64,000 bases of DNA from positions 1,093,001-1,157,000 of the forward strand of contig JAJKFL010000005.1 of assembly GCA_021186555.1 (NCBI GenBank), read 5' to 3'. The position numbers and the translations under genes are program-made. Shown here one piece after another: positions 34,289 to 45,110 of the stretch. Source of the stretch: Reticulitermes speratus (Eukaryota > Arthropoda > Insecta > Blattodea > Rhinotermitidae). The notes beneath the pieces were generated by a model. The model saw only the letters and a program-made list of their open reading frames with translations. It was not told the DNA's origin and searched no databases. The number at the start of each line of letters is the position of its first letter. The stretch's first letter is position 1.

Positions 34289-37033
34289 CTGTGTCCACAT
34301 AACTCACTGTGTCCACATCATAACTCACTGTGTCCACATACTTCACTGTGTCCATATACCCCACTGTCTCCACATACCCCACTGTCTCCACATACCTCAC
34401 TGTCTCCACATACCTCACTGTGTCCACATACCCCACTGTCTCCACATAACTCACTGTGTCCACATACCCCACTGTGTCCACATAACTCACTGTGTCCACA
34501 TAACTCACTGTGTCCACATACTTCACTGTGTCCATATACCCCACTGTCTCCACATACCCCACTGTCTCCACATACCTCACTGTCTCCACATACCTCACTG
34601 TGTCCACATACCCCACTGTGTCCACATAACTCACTGTGTCCACATAACTCACTGTGTCCACATACTTCACTGTGTCCATATACCCCACTGTCTCCACATT
34701 ACCCACTGTCTCCACATACCTCACTGTCTCCACATACCTCACTGTGTCCACATACCCCACTGTGTCCACATACCCCACTGTCTCCACATAACTCACTGTG
34801 TCCACATTACCCCACTGTGTCCACATAACTCACTGTGTCCACATAACTCACTGTGTCCACATACTTCACTGTGTCCATATACCCCACTGTCTCCACATAC
34901 CCCACTGTCTCCACATACCTCACTGTCTCCACATACCTCACTGTGTCCACATACCCCACTGTGTCCACATAACTCACTGTGTCCACATAACTCACTGTGT
35001 CCACATACTTCACTGTGTCCATATACCCCACTGTCTCCACATACCCCACTGTCTCCACATACCTCACTGTCTCCACATACCTCACTGTGTCCACATACCC
35101 CACTGTGTCCACATACCCCACTGTCTCCACATAACTCACTGTGTCCACATACCCCACTGTGTCCACATAACTCACTGTGTCCACATAACTCACTGTGTCC
35201 ACATAATTCACTGTGTCCATTATACCCCACTGTCTCCACATACCCACTGTCTCCACATACCTCACTGTCTCCACATACCTCACTGTGTCCACATACCCCA
35301 CTGTCTCCACATACCTCACTGTGTCCACATACCCCACTGTCTCCACATACCTCACTGTCTCCACATACCCCACTGTGTCCACATAACTCACTGTGTCCAC
35401 ATACCCCACTGTGTCCACATAACTCACTGTGTCCACATAACTCACTGTGTCCACATACTTCACTGTGTCCATATACCCCACTGTCTCCACATACCCCACT
35501 GTCTCCACATACCTCACTGTCTCCACATACCTCACTGTGTCCACATACCCCACTGTCTCCACATACCTCACTGTGTCCACATACCCCACTGTCTCCACAT
35601 ACCTCACTGTCTCCACATACCTCACTGTGTCCACATACCTCACTGTGTCCACATACCCCACTGTCTCCACATACCCCACTGTCTCCACATACTTCACTGT
35701 GTCCACATACCCAAGGTCTCCACATACCTCACTGTGTCCACATACCCCACTGTCTCCACATACCTCACTGTCTCCACATACCTCACTGTGTCCACATAAC
35801 TCACTGTGTCCACATATCCCACTGTCTCCACATACCTCACTGTGTCCACATACCTCACTGTGTCCACATACCCCACTGTCTCCACATACCTCAGTGTCCA
35901 CGTACCTTACTGTGTCCACATACCTCACTGTGTCCACATACCTCACTGTGTCCACATACCTCACTGTGTCCACATACCTCACTGTCTCCACATACCTCAG
36001 TGTCCACGTACCTTACTGTGTCCACATACCTCATTGTGTCCACATATCCACTGTCTCCACATACCTCACTGTGTCCACATACCTCACTGTGTCCACATAC
36101 CTCACTGTGTCCACATACCTCACTGTGTCCACATACCTCACTGTCCACATACCTCCACTGTGTCCACATACCTCACTGTGTCCACATACCTCACTGTGTC
36201 AACATACCTCACTGTGTCCACATACGTCACTGTGTCCACATACCTCACTGTGTCCACATACCTCACTGTGTCCACATACCTCACTGTGTCCACATACCTC
36301 ACTGTCCACGTACCTTACTGTGTCCACATACCTCAATGTGTCCACATACCTCATTGTGTCCACATATCCACTGTCTCCACATACCTCACTGTGTCCACAT
36401 ACCTCACTGTGTCCACATACCTCACTGTGTCCACATACCTCACTGTGTCCACATACCTCACTGTGTCCACATACCTCACTGTGTCCACATACCTCCACTG
36501 TGTCCACATACCTCTCTGTGTCCACATACCTCACTGTGTCAACATACCTCACTGTGTCAACATACCTCACTGTGTCCACATACCTCACTGTGTCCACATA
36601 CCTCACTGTGTCCACATACCTCACTGTGTCCACATACCTCACTGTGTCCACATACCTCACTGTGTCCACATACCTCAGTGTCCACGTACCTTACTGTGTC
36701 CACATACCTCAATGTGTCCACATACCTCATTGTGTCCACATATCCACTGTCTCCACATACCTCACTGTGTCCACATATCCACTGTCTCCACATACCTCAC
36801 TGTGTCCACATACCTCACTGTGTCCACATACCTCACTGTGTCCACATACCTCACTGTGTCCACATACCTCACTGTCCACATACCTCCACTGTGTCCACAT
36901 ACCTCACTGTGTCCACATACCTCACTGTGTCAACATACCTCACTGTGTCCACATACGTCACTGTGTCCACATACCTCACTGTGTCCACATACCTCACTGT
37001 GTCCACATACCTCACTGTTTCCACATACCTCAA
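34289..37033. repeat. 18-bp minisatellite array (I), about 152 copies
   Basis: The unit is CACTGTGTCCACATACCT with CTCC, CATATA and ACATAACT variants. The variant string CTTCACTGTGTCCATATACC recurs in the first half, indicating higher-order blocks. The 18-base period keeps several frames open on both strands (up to 1,015 codons of a repeated VHIPHC pattern); this is an arithmetic artefact. Confidence 0.97.
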
Positions 37034-37370
37034 TGAATACATTTCGTATTGTTACAACAATATCACGACGTCTGACTTCATATGGCAATTCTGCAGCTCT
37101 GTACGTCATATTTACACAATCAAATGACATTCAATCCCATAACAGCTGACACTGCTTTGTGAAAAAACTCACACTGCCTGCACAGCGACTGTGGAAGCAG
37201 TGTGAATTTGTTATGCTGTCAAAGACTGTACCTTGCTCATTGCAGTCCATACAAAACAATCCTATCTAAAGGCAGGCAAGATATGCTTTCTTGTACACCT
37301 CCTACATTACAGCATTTTCGCCACAAACAGCGTATAATTTGATTGCAGGGCCAAAATATGCTACATGTAT
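37034..37370. other. Unassigned spacer
   Basis: Nothing recognised between arrays I and J. Confidence 0.5.
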
Positions 37371-38350
37371 TTCACGTTGTGTTCACCGTGCATCTTGACA
37401 TTAATTTCACGTTGTGTTCACCGTGCATCTTGATATTAATTTCACGTTGTGTTCACCGTGCATCTTGACATTGATTTCACGTTGTGTTCACCGTGCATCT
37501 TGACATTAATTTCACGTTGTGTTCACCGTGCATCTTGTTATTAATTTCACGTTGTGTTCACCGTGCATCTTGACATTGATTTCACGTTGTGTTCACCGTG
37601 CATCTTGACATTAATTTCACGTTGTGTTCACCGTGCATCTTGATATTAATTTCACGTTGTGTTCACCGTGCATCTTGACATTGATTTCACGTTGTGTTCA
37701 CCGTGCATCTTGACATTAATTTCACGTTGTGTTCACCGTGCATCTTGACATTAATTTCACGTTGTGTTCACCGTGCATCTTGACATTAATTTCACGTTGT
37801 GTTCACCGTGCATCTTGACATTAATTTCACGTTGTGTTCACCGTGCATCTTGACATTGATTTCACGTTGTGTTCACCGTGCATCTTGACATTAATTTCAC
37901 GTTGTGTTCACCGTGCATCTTGACATTAATTTCACGTTGTGTTCACCGTGCATCTTGACATTAATTTCACGTTGTGTTCACCGTGCATCTTGACATTAAT
38001 TTCACGTTGTGTTCACCGTGCATCTTGACATTAATTTCACGTTGTGTTCACCGTGCATCTTGACATTAATTTCACGTTGTGTTCACCGTGCATCTTGACA
38101 TTAATTTCACGTTGTGTTCACCGTGCATCTTGACATTAATTTCACATTGTGTTCACCGTGCATCTTGACATTAATTTCACGTTGTTTTCACCGTGCATCT
38201 TAACATTAATTTCACCTTGTGTTCACCGTGCATCTTGACATTAATTTCACGTTGTGTTCACCGTGCATCTTGACATTAATTTCACGTTGTGTTCACCGTG
38301 CATCTTGACATTAATTTCACGTTGTGTTCACCGTGCATCTTGACATTAAT
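37371..38350. repeat. 35-bp minisatellite array (J), 28 copies, Penelope-end derived
   Basis: The unit is TTCACCGTGCATCTTGACAT followed by TAATTTCACGTTGTG. Its complement, AAGATGCACGGTG then a GTGAAATT block, matches the right flank of palindrome 1 at 2,555-2,582 and in part that of palindrome 2 near 19,988. The sequence just after the array continues like the terminus next to palindrome 2. The array therefore appears to be an expansion inside a Penelope-like end. Confidence 0.93.
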
Positions 38351-38400
38351 TTTCAGTTTTTACACCAACGAATGCTCTTTTTATTTTCGTATTTCTGTTC
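38351..38400 (-). mobile_element. Penelope-like terminus remnant flanking array J
   Basis: TTTTTACACCAACGAATGCT here parallels TTTTTCACCAACTAAATGCA in the left arm of palindrome 2 (about 19,676-19,695), in the same position relative to the TGCACGGTG motif. No hammerhead box is visible farther on. Confidence 0.45.
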
Positions 38401-38417
38401 AATTGACCCTACATATA

Positions 38418-38589
38418 CAGTGCTGCCGTGTTACAGTTTTGCAGTTCCAGTGTTACAGAGTTGCTGTTTTGCAGTTTCATATTGTTACAGTGTTACGGTA
38501 CTGTTGTGTTGCAGTATTAGTGTAACAGTGTTACAACTTTCCAATTTTGCAGTTTCAGAGTGTTGCAAAATTACGGACCTGCTTGTTAG
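38418..38589. repeat. Degenerate GTTACAG/GTTGCAG repeat
   Basis: Loose tandem of GTGTTACAGTTTTGCAGTT-like motifs, partly resembling the reverse complement of the CAACAATGCAA repeats that follow. Confidence 0.6.
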
Positions 38590-39465
38590 AGTGTTACAAT
38601 GCAACAATGCAATAATGAAACAATGCAACAATGCAAGTATTCAACAATGCAATTATGAAAAAATGCAACAATGCAAAAAACAAACATCCAAAAATGCAAC
38701 AATACAACTATGTAAAAATGCAACAATGCAACAATGCAATTATTCAAGAATTCAGTTATTCAACATTGCAACATGCAACAATGCAATTATTCAAAATGCA
38801 GTTTCGCAACAATGAAATTTTGCACAATGCAAGTATTCAACAATGCAATTATGGAAAAATGCAACAATGCAACAATAAAATTATTCAACAATGCAACAAT
38901 GTAATAATTCAACAATACAATTATTCAACAATGAAATAATGCAGCAATGTAAGTATGCAACAATGTAATTAATCAACAATGCAGTTATTCAACAATGCAA
39001 CAATGCAAGTATTCAACAATGAAATTATTCAACAATTCAATAATGCGATTATGCAACAATGCAAAAATGCAACAATGATATTACGCAACAATGCAAGTAT
39101 GCAACAATGCAATGATGCAATTATTAAACAGTGCAATTATGCAACAATTGATTTATGCAACAATGCAATTTTTCAACAATGCAAAAATGCAATTATGCAA
39201 CAGTGCAATTATTGAACAATGCAAAAATGTAATGCAATTATTCAACAATGAAACTATGCAAACAATGCGACTCTTCAACTTTGTATCAATGTTATTCAGC
39301 AATGTAAGAATGCAACAATCCAACTATTCAACAATGCAATTATTCAACAATACAATTATGCAACAATCCAACTATTCAACCTTGCAATTATTCAACAATA
39401 CAATTATGCAACAATGTATTATGCAAAGATGCAATTATTCGACAATGCAACAGTACAATTATTCA
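38590..39465. repeat. Degenerate CAACAATGCAATTATT repeat (K)
   Basis: Tandem 8-base and 16-base motifs (CAACAATG, CAATTATT, CAAAAATG) with many variants, A- and C-rich on the plus strand. Open frames rich in N and Q codons are by-products. Confidence 0.9.
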
Positions 39466-39610
39466 ACAAAAACAATGCCCTGCCATTCTTACACTTTCGA
39501 CAGTAATCCTGCAGGTAACGTCTGGAAGTACTTGAACGCCGGCATTAGTAAATTATGACGCTGATGCGATGTGGCTGTCTGAACTGTCGTATGTTTTAAT
39601 GTTAAAAGTA

Positions 39611-39876
39611 AAGTCTTTTGCAGGCCATGTATAGCTACACTCATTCTTAACTTCAGCATTAGATGGAGCTGTCTAACTTCACGCCCCGGCCACTTTACTC
39701 CAGTAAAGGGCCTTCAGCATGCATTGACTAGGGGGTGTTGGCGGGGACAGAGCGGGTCTGGACGTCTTGTAGGAGGGAAAACTTTTTTCTCTGCCGGGAA
39801 TCAAACCCAGACCGTTCAGCACGTAGTCTAAGCACTATACTGACTGAGCTGCTCTGGCTCCCACAAATTGTTTTGC
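39611..39876 (-). mobile_element. tRNA-derived SINE, family C, with TSD
   Basis: The minus-strand head carries GCTCAGTCAGTATAGTGC and a box B-like GGGTTTGATTCCC. The body shows GTGGCCGGGGCGTGAAGTTA. TGTTAAAAG flanks both sides (39,600-39,608 and 39,877-39,885). Array L begins 2 bases after the second duplication copy. Confidence 0.85.
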
Positions 39877-39887
39877 TGTTAAAAGCA

Positions 39888-41018
39888 AGATAGCCGGTGT
39901 GCAGTAAGCATGATACACAAATGACACACCCCATGTAATGACGTAGATAGCCGGTGTGCAGTACGCATGATACACAAATGACACACCCCATGTAATGACG
40001 TAGATAGCCGGTGTGCAGTATGCATGATATACAAATGACACACCCCATGTAATGACGTAGATAGCCGGTGTGCAGTATGCATGATACACAAATGACACAC
40101 CCCATGTAATGACGTAGATAGCCGGTGTGCAGTATGCATGATACACAAATGACACACCCCATGTAATGACGTAGATAGCCGGTGTGCAGTATGCATGATA
40201 CACAAATGACACACCCCATGTAATGACGTAGATAGCCGGTGTGCAGTATGCATGATACACAAATGACACACCCCATGTAATGACGTAGATAGCCGGTGTA
40301 CAGTATGCATGATACACAAATGACACACCCCATGTAATGACGTAGATATCCGGTGTGCAGTATGCATGATACACAAATGACACACCCCATGTAATGACGT
40401 AGATAGCCGGTGTGCAGTATGCATGATACACAAATGACACACCCCATGTAATGACGTAGATAGCCGGTGTGCAGTATGCATGATACACAAATGACACACC
40501 CCATGTAATGACGTAGATAGCCGGTGTGCAGTATGCATGATACACAAATGACACACCCCATGTAATGACGTAGATAGCCGATGTGCAGTATGCATGATAC
40601 ACAAATGACACACCCCATGTAATGAAGTAGATAGCCGGTGTGCAGTATGCATGATACACAAATGACACACCCCATGTAATGACGTAGATAGCCGATGTGC
40701 AGTATGCATGATACACAAATGACACACCCCATGTAATGACGTAGATAGCCGGTGTGCAGTAAGCACGATACACAAATGACACACCCCATGTAATGAAGTA
40801 GATAGCCGGTGTGCAGTATGCATGATACACAAATGACACACCCCATGTAATGACGTAGATAGCCGATGTGCAGTATGCATGATACACAAATGACACACCC
40901 CATGTAATGACGTAGATAGCCGGTGTGCAGTAAGCACGATACACAAATGACACACCCCATGTAATGACGTAGATAGCCGGTGTGCAGTAAGCATGATACA
41001 CAAATGACACACCCCATA
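39888..41018. repeat. 57-bp minisatellite array (L), about 20 copies
   Basis: The unit starts AGATAGCCGGTGTGCAGTAT and contains GACACACCCCATGTAATGAC. Length is perfectly kept, with a few substitutions. The period of 57 (19 codons) keeps three minus-strand frames open for about 400 codons; none is a credible gene. Confidence 0.97.
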
Positions 41019-41229
41019 TAACATGTGGTAAAATGTTGATTTCTTAAGCCGTAGGGTCTTCAACCCCTCGCCCATACTGCATGTCGGAAGACCACCCCTT
41101 ATCGCTTCTCCGCGACTGTTTATTCCATACATACGCAGCTACCCTCCACATCTAGAGTCCACAGACCTTTGCAATATTGTTATTCTTGGTATCTCACATT
41201 ACGGCAAGAAGACACACCCTTACGCTGAG

Positions 41230-41465
41230 GATGTCAGGGAGTATGGTGCTGAAGAAGATATTTGAGCATAAGTGACAGGAATGAACAGGAGACTGGAGAT
41301 AACTGCATTAAAGTTCATGATTTGTACTCCTCTCCGAATATTATTAGTGTGGTAAAATCAAGAAGGATGAGATGGGTAGGCCATGTGGCATGCATGAGGG
41401 AGAAGAAAGACCTACGCGATGATGCGAGGATATTAAAACGAATCTTAAAGGAATGGAGGCAACGG
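41230..41465 (+). pseudogene. Non-LTR retrotransposon ORF C-terminal relic
   Basis: Translation around 41,320-41,400 gives VHDLYSSPNIISVVKSRRM followed by RWVGHVACM, the conserved tail found in insect endonuclease/RT polyproteins. Upstream TGDWR at about 41,290 belongs to the same protein but in a different frame, with several stops. The relic ends where the 24-bp array begins. Same family as the relics at 13.3 and 60.0 kb. Confidence 0.75.
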
Positions 41466-41476
41466 CTGGAATTCGA

Positions 41477-41938
41477 TTCTTCTGTCACAGAATACGGACA
41501 ATCTTCTGTCACAGGATACAGACAATCTGCTGTCACAGGATACGGACAATCTTCTGTCACAGAATACGGACAATATTGTCACAGAATACGGACAATCCTC
41601 TGTCACAGAATACGGACAATCTTCTGTCACAGGATACGGACAATCTTCTGTCACAGAATACGGACAATCTTCTGTCACAGGATACGGACAATCTTCTGTC
41701 ACAGGATACGGACAATCTTCTGTCACAGGCTACGGACAATCTTCTGTCAAAGGATACGGACAATCTTCTGTCACAGGATACGGACAATCTTCTGTCACAG
41801 GATACGGACAATCTTCTGTCACAGGATACGGACAATCTTCTGTCACAGGATACGGACAATCTTGTGTCACAGGATACGGACAATCTTCTGTCACAGGATA
41901 CGGACAATCTTCTGTCACAGAATACGAACAATCTTCTG
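41477..41938. repeat. 24-bp minisatellite array (M), about 19 copies
   Basis: The unit is TCTTCTGTCACAGGATACGG plus ACAA, with GAATACGG variants. It follows directly on the retrotransposon relic. Confidence 0.96.
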
Positions 41939-42202
41939 GCTCGTGTGCACGCGGTAATAAAGCTTTGGTTTGCGACTTTTTTTGGGGGGGAGCGCAGTAC
42001 TGTGGGTGAAGCTGCTGTGCTTTTGGGATGTGGCACCGCGACGTTTAATGACAGAGGTACGACATTTGTAGACGACAACGGTGTGTCGAAACGTCGGGCA
42101 CCAATCACCCATTAAAGCAACACCACATTCCCGAAGAAAGGAAAGCTGAACTTTTGGTTCTATAAAATGCAGGGAATCTCTTGGCTTGCTATGGAACTAC
42201 TA
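41939..42202. other. Spacer with hammerhead-type 3' box
   Basis: CGAAACGTC at 42,087-42,095 is preceded by GACGACAACGGTGTGT, which could form a short stem II; the first core bases read TA rather than CU. Probably a relic of the second class of hammerhead-like motifs. Confidence 0.4.
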
Positions 42203-42340
42203 GCAGAGACCTCTACCTGACAACACACAACACTCCCAACAGACAGACATCCATGTCCCCGGCGGGATTCGAACCCACAATCCCAGTAAGCAAGCGGCCG
42301 TATACCCACGCCTTAGACGGCGCGGCCACTGTGATCGGCA
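42203..42340 (-). mobile_element. tRNA-derived SINE, family A, 3'-truncated
   Basis: The head with box B (GGTTCGAATCC) and the first part of the body are present. The last about 110 bases of the family body are missing. Confidence 0.87.
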
Positions 42341-42837
42341 AGTAGCTATTGCTGGGTATTATTAACATGAACATAACAGGAATGTTCGACAAGGACATAC
42401 GATCTTCAATGTTTCTTGTTCTGCTCCATACCTTTATGTAACAAAGTAATACAGACGCATTCAATTTGACAGGTGCGACTAATGTAACCCGCAAAAAGCA
42501 CTCAAAAATTCTATACATAATTTACATGCTAACTTTGCTTTGGTATTCTATGTCCTTTAGGAATTTCTCTGCGATCAATCACCACCCTTTCAATTTTCAG
42601 CTTGCCTTCTGTGTTACACATTACCCCAATGTTTGTTCTCTTCTCCGTTGCTTAGTAACTTAGTAACTTAGTTCCTTTTCACTAACAGTTTCACCCTCTT
42701 ATCTCTGCAAATGTCCTGTGACAGCTGTCATTGGCTGTGTTTCGCCCAGGCAAGGATTTGAAGTAAACACAACAGACACGCCACTCTGCTCAATTTACCC
42801 TCTCTGAGAGGCTGTCAATCAGTGAATATGCAGAGGG
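42341..42837. other. Unassigned spacer
   Basis: No recognised feature apart from a short CTTAGTAA duplication near 42,652. Confidence 0.5.
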
Positions 42838-43527
42838 CTTCGTCTGCCACACGCTAGGTAACAGAGGTAATATGTTGTTACTTCGTCTGCCACACGCTAG
42901 GTAACAGAGGTAATATGTTGTTACTTCTTCTGCCACACGCTAGGTAACAGAGGTAATATGTTGTTACTTCGTCTGCCACACGCTAGGTAACAGAGGTAAT
43001 ATGTTGTTACTTCGTCTGCCACACGCTAGGTAACAGAGGTAATATGTTGTTACTTCGTCTGCCACACGCTAGGTAACAGAGGTAATATGTTGTTACCTCG
43101 CCTGCCACACGCTAGGTAACAGAGGTAATATGTTGTTACTTCGTCTGCCACACGCTAGGTAACAGAAGTAATATGTTGTTACTTCGTCTGCCACACGCTA
43201 GGTAACAGAGGTAATATGTTGTTACTTCGTCTGCCACACGCTAGGTAACAGAGGTAATATGTTGTTACTTCGTCTGCCACACGCTAGGTAACAGAGGTAA
43301 TATGTTGTTACTTCGTCTGCCACACGCTAGGTAACAGAGGTAATATGTTGTTACTTCGTCTGCCACACGCTAGGTAACAGAGGTAATATGTTGTTACTTC
43401 GTCTGCCACACGCTAGGTAACAGAGGTAATATGTTGTTACTTCGTCTGCCACACGCTAGATAACAGAGGTAATATGTTGTTACTTCGTCTGCCACACGCT
43501 AGGTAACAGAGGTAATATGGTGTTGCT
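42838..43527. repeat. 43-bp minisatellite array (N), 16 copies
   Basis: The unit begins CTTCGTCTGCCACACGCTAG and ends GGTAATATGTTGTTA; copies are nearly identical. Confidence 0.97.
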
Positions 43528-43626
43528 TGTGTCCAAACAAGAGTACTCGTACAAGTTGGCAGAGATTTAAACCACTGTCTTGTACAAACTGTACATCCTG
43601 AAGATGACCAAATCCCCCCCCCCCCC

Positions 43627-43862
43627 AAGTGGCGCAACAGCCCCTAGTTGGCCAGGGCCTTTTCATTATCGAGGCTTCACGATCACACTCAGACACACCA
43701 CAGTCGGTAGGACTCCTCTAGACGAGTGATCAGCCCGACGCAGAGACCTCTACCTGACAACACACAACACTCACAACAGACAGACATCCATGCCCCCGGC
43801 GGGATTCGAACCCGCAATCCCAGAAAGCAAACGGCCGCAGACCCGCGCTGCCAGTGGGATCA
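43627..43862 (-). mobile_element. tRNA-derived SINE, family A, deletion in head
   Basis: The body is complete and box B (GGTTCGAATCC) is present, but about 17 bases of the box A region are deleted. A C13 run lies just outside its 3' end. CCTGAAGATGACC just before it (about 43,596-43,608) looks like the 5' half of a hammerhead-type motif cut off at this point. Confidence 0.85.
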
Positions 43863-43985
43863 GTGAACACAAACTTTCCAAACGACAATTAAAGTTGTAC
43901 AGACGGTAAGGCCATCTAATTTTAATCACTTCACTGTGTCACTTGATTACTTCATTACGTAATACCTAGCTACGCTTTGGTGAAG

Positions 43986-44586
43986 GGCATGGCACCTTAA
44001 AACCTGCCGACATTAATGCAGGCATGACACCTTAAAACCTGCCGACATTAATTCAGGCATGGCACCTTAAAACCTGCCGACATTAATTCAGGCATGGCAC
44101 CTTAAAACCTGCCGACATTAATGCAGGCATGACACCTTAAAACCTGCCGACATTAATTCAGGCATGGCACCTTAAAACCTGCCGACATTAATTCAGGCAT
44201 GGCACCCTAAAAACCTGCCGACATTAATTCAGGCATGGCACCTTAAAACCTGCCGACATTAATGCAGGCATGACACCTTAAAACCTGCCGACATTAATTC
44301 AGGCATGGCACCTTAAAACCTGCCGACATTAATTCAGGCATGGCACCTTAAAACCTGCCGACATTAATTCAGGCATGGCACCTTAAAACCTGCCGACATT
44401 AATTCAGGCATGGCACCTTAAAACCTGCCGACATTAATGCAGGCATGGCACCTTAAAACCTGCCGACATTAATTCAGGCATGGCACCTTAAAACCTGCCG
44501 CAATTAATGCAGGCATGGCACCTTAAAACCTGCCGACATTAATGCAGGCATGGCACCTTAAAACCTGCCGACATTAATGCAGGCAT
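43986..44586. repeat. 35-bp minisatellite array (O), about 17 copies
   Basis: The unit is GGCATGGCACCTTAAAACCT plus GCCGACATTAATTCA, with TGCA/TTCA and GGCACC/GACACC variants. Confidence 0.97.
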
Positions 44587-44785
44587 TCATCCCCGTCTGA
44601 CAGTCCGCAGTTAACTGTCCAACTCCCAACGAGATATTATTAACACGCTTTTCAATTTCCTGTAGTGTGTCTCGGTGCAACTTCTCTGCACCTAGCCCAG
44701 GCGAGCTACGTGACGGTCTGCAAACGCCCCCCCCCCCCCCCCCGCACACCTCCCCCACTGCTCTAACGGCAACATGTCCCAAACG

Positions 44786-44969
44786 CAGTCGAACCCTGTT
44801 ATAACGGCACCGGTTTATACGACACCTCGTCTATAACGTCAGACATTCAGTGGTACCAATTAATTCCTCAATATAAATCGTAACATCACACTCCTCGGCT
44901 ATAACAACACTCGTTTATAACGACAAAAAATATTCAGTCCCTTTCATGACGTTAAACCGAGTTCGACTG
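44786..44969. mobile_element. pogo/Tigger-like MITE
   Basis: 184 bases with imperfect terminal inverted repeats: left CAGTCGAACCCTGTTATAAC, right (complement) CAGTCGAACTCGGTTTAACG. Internal TATAACG motifs repeat several times. CAGTCGAACCTCGTTATAAC-type ends are familiar from pogo/Tigger-like elements. No coding sequence. TA follows the right end; the left flank is not TA. Confidence 0.6.
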
Positions 44970-45110
44970 TATAAGTTTTCAGGTTTTCACGATGGTTGTA
45001 GTTCAAATGATGGTTAGGTTTGGATTTACTTTCCGTGTTTCGCCGTTTCGGAGAAAAGTAGTGCCTCCATTTTCAACTACCGCTCAGGCCAAGTCCTACC
45101 TTTCCTTTAA

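Noticed and set aside
34080..37127. 1,015-codon frame and other long frames on both strands
   Set aside because: They run through the 18-bp array. The period is a multiple of three and units lack stops, so several frames on both strands stay open at once; there is no domain, signal or codon bias.
39728..41132. Three minus-strand frames of about 400 codons with M/C/H-rich 19-residue repeats
   Set aside because: Generated by the 57-bp array; three overlapping frames open at once is not compatible with a real gene, and one runs on through the adjacent SINE.
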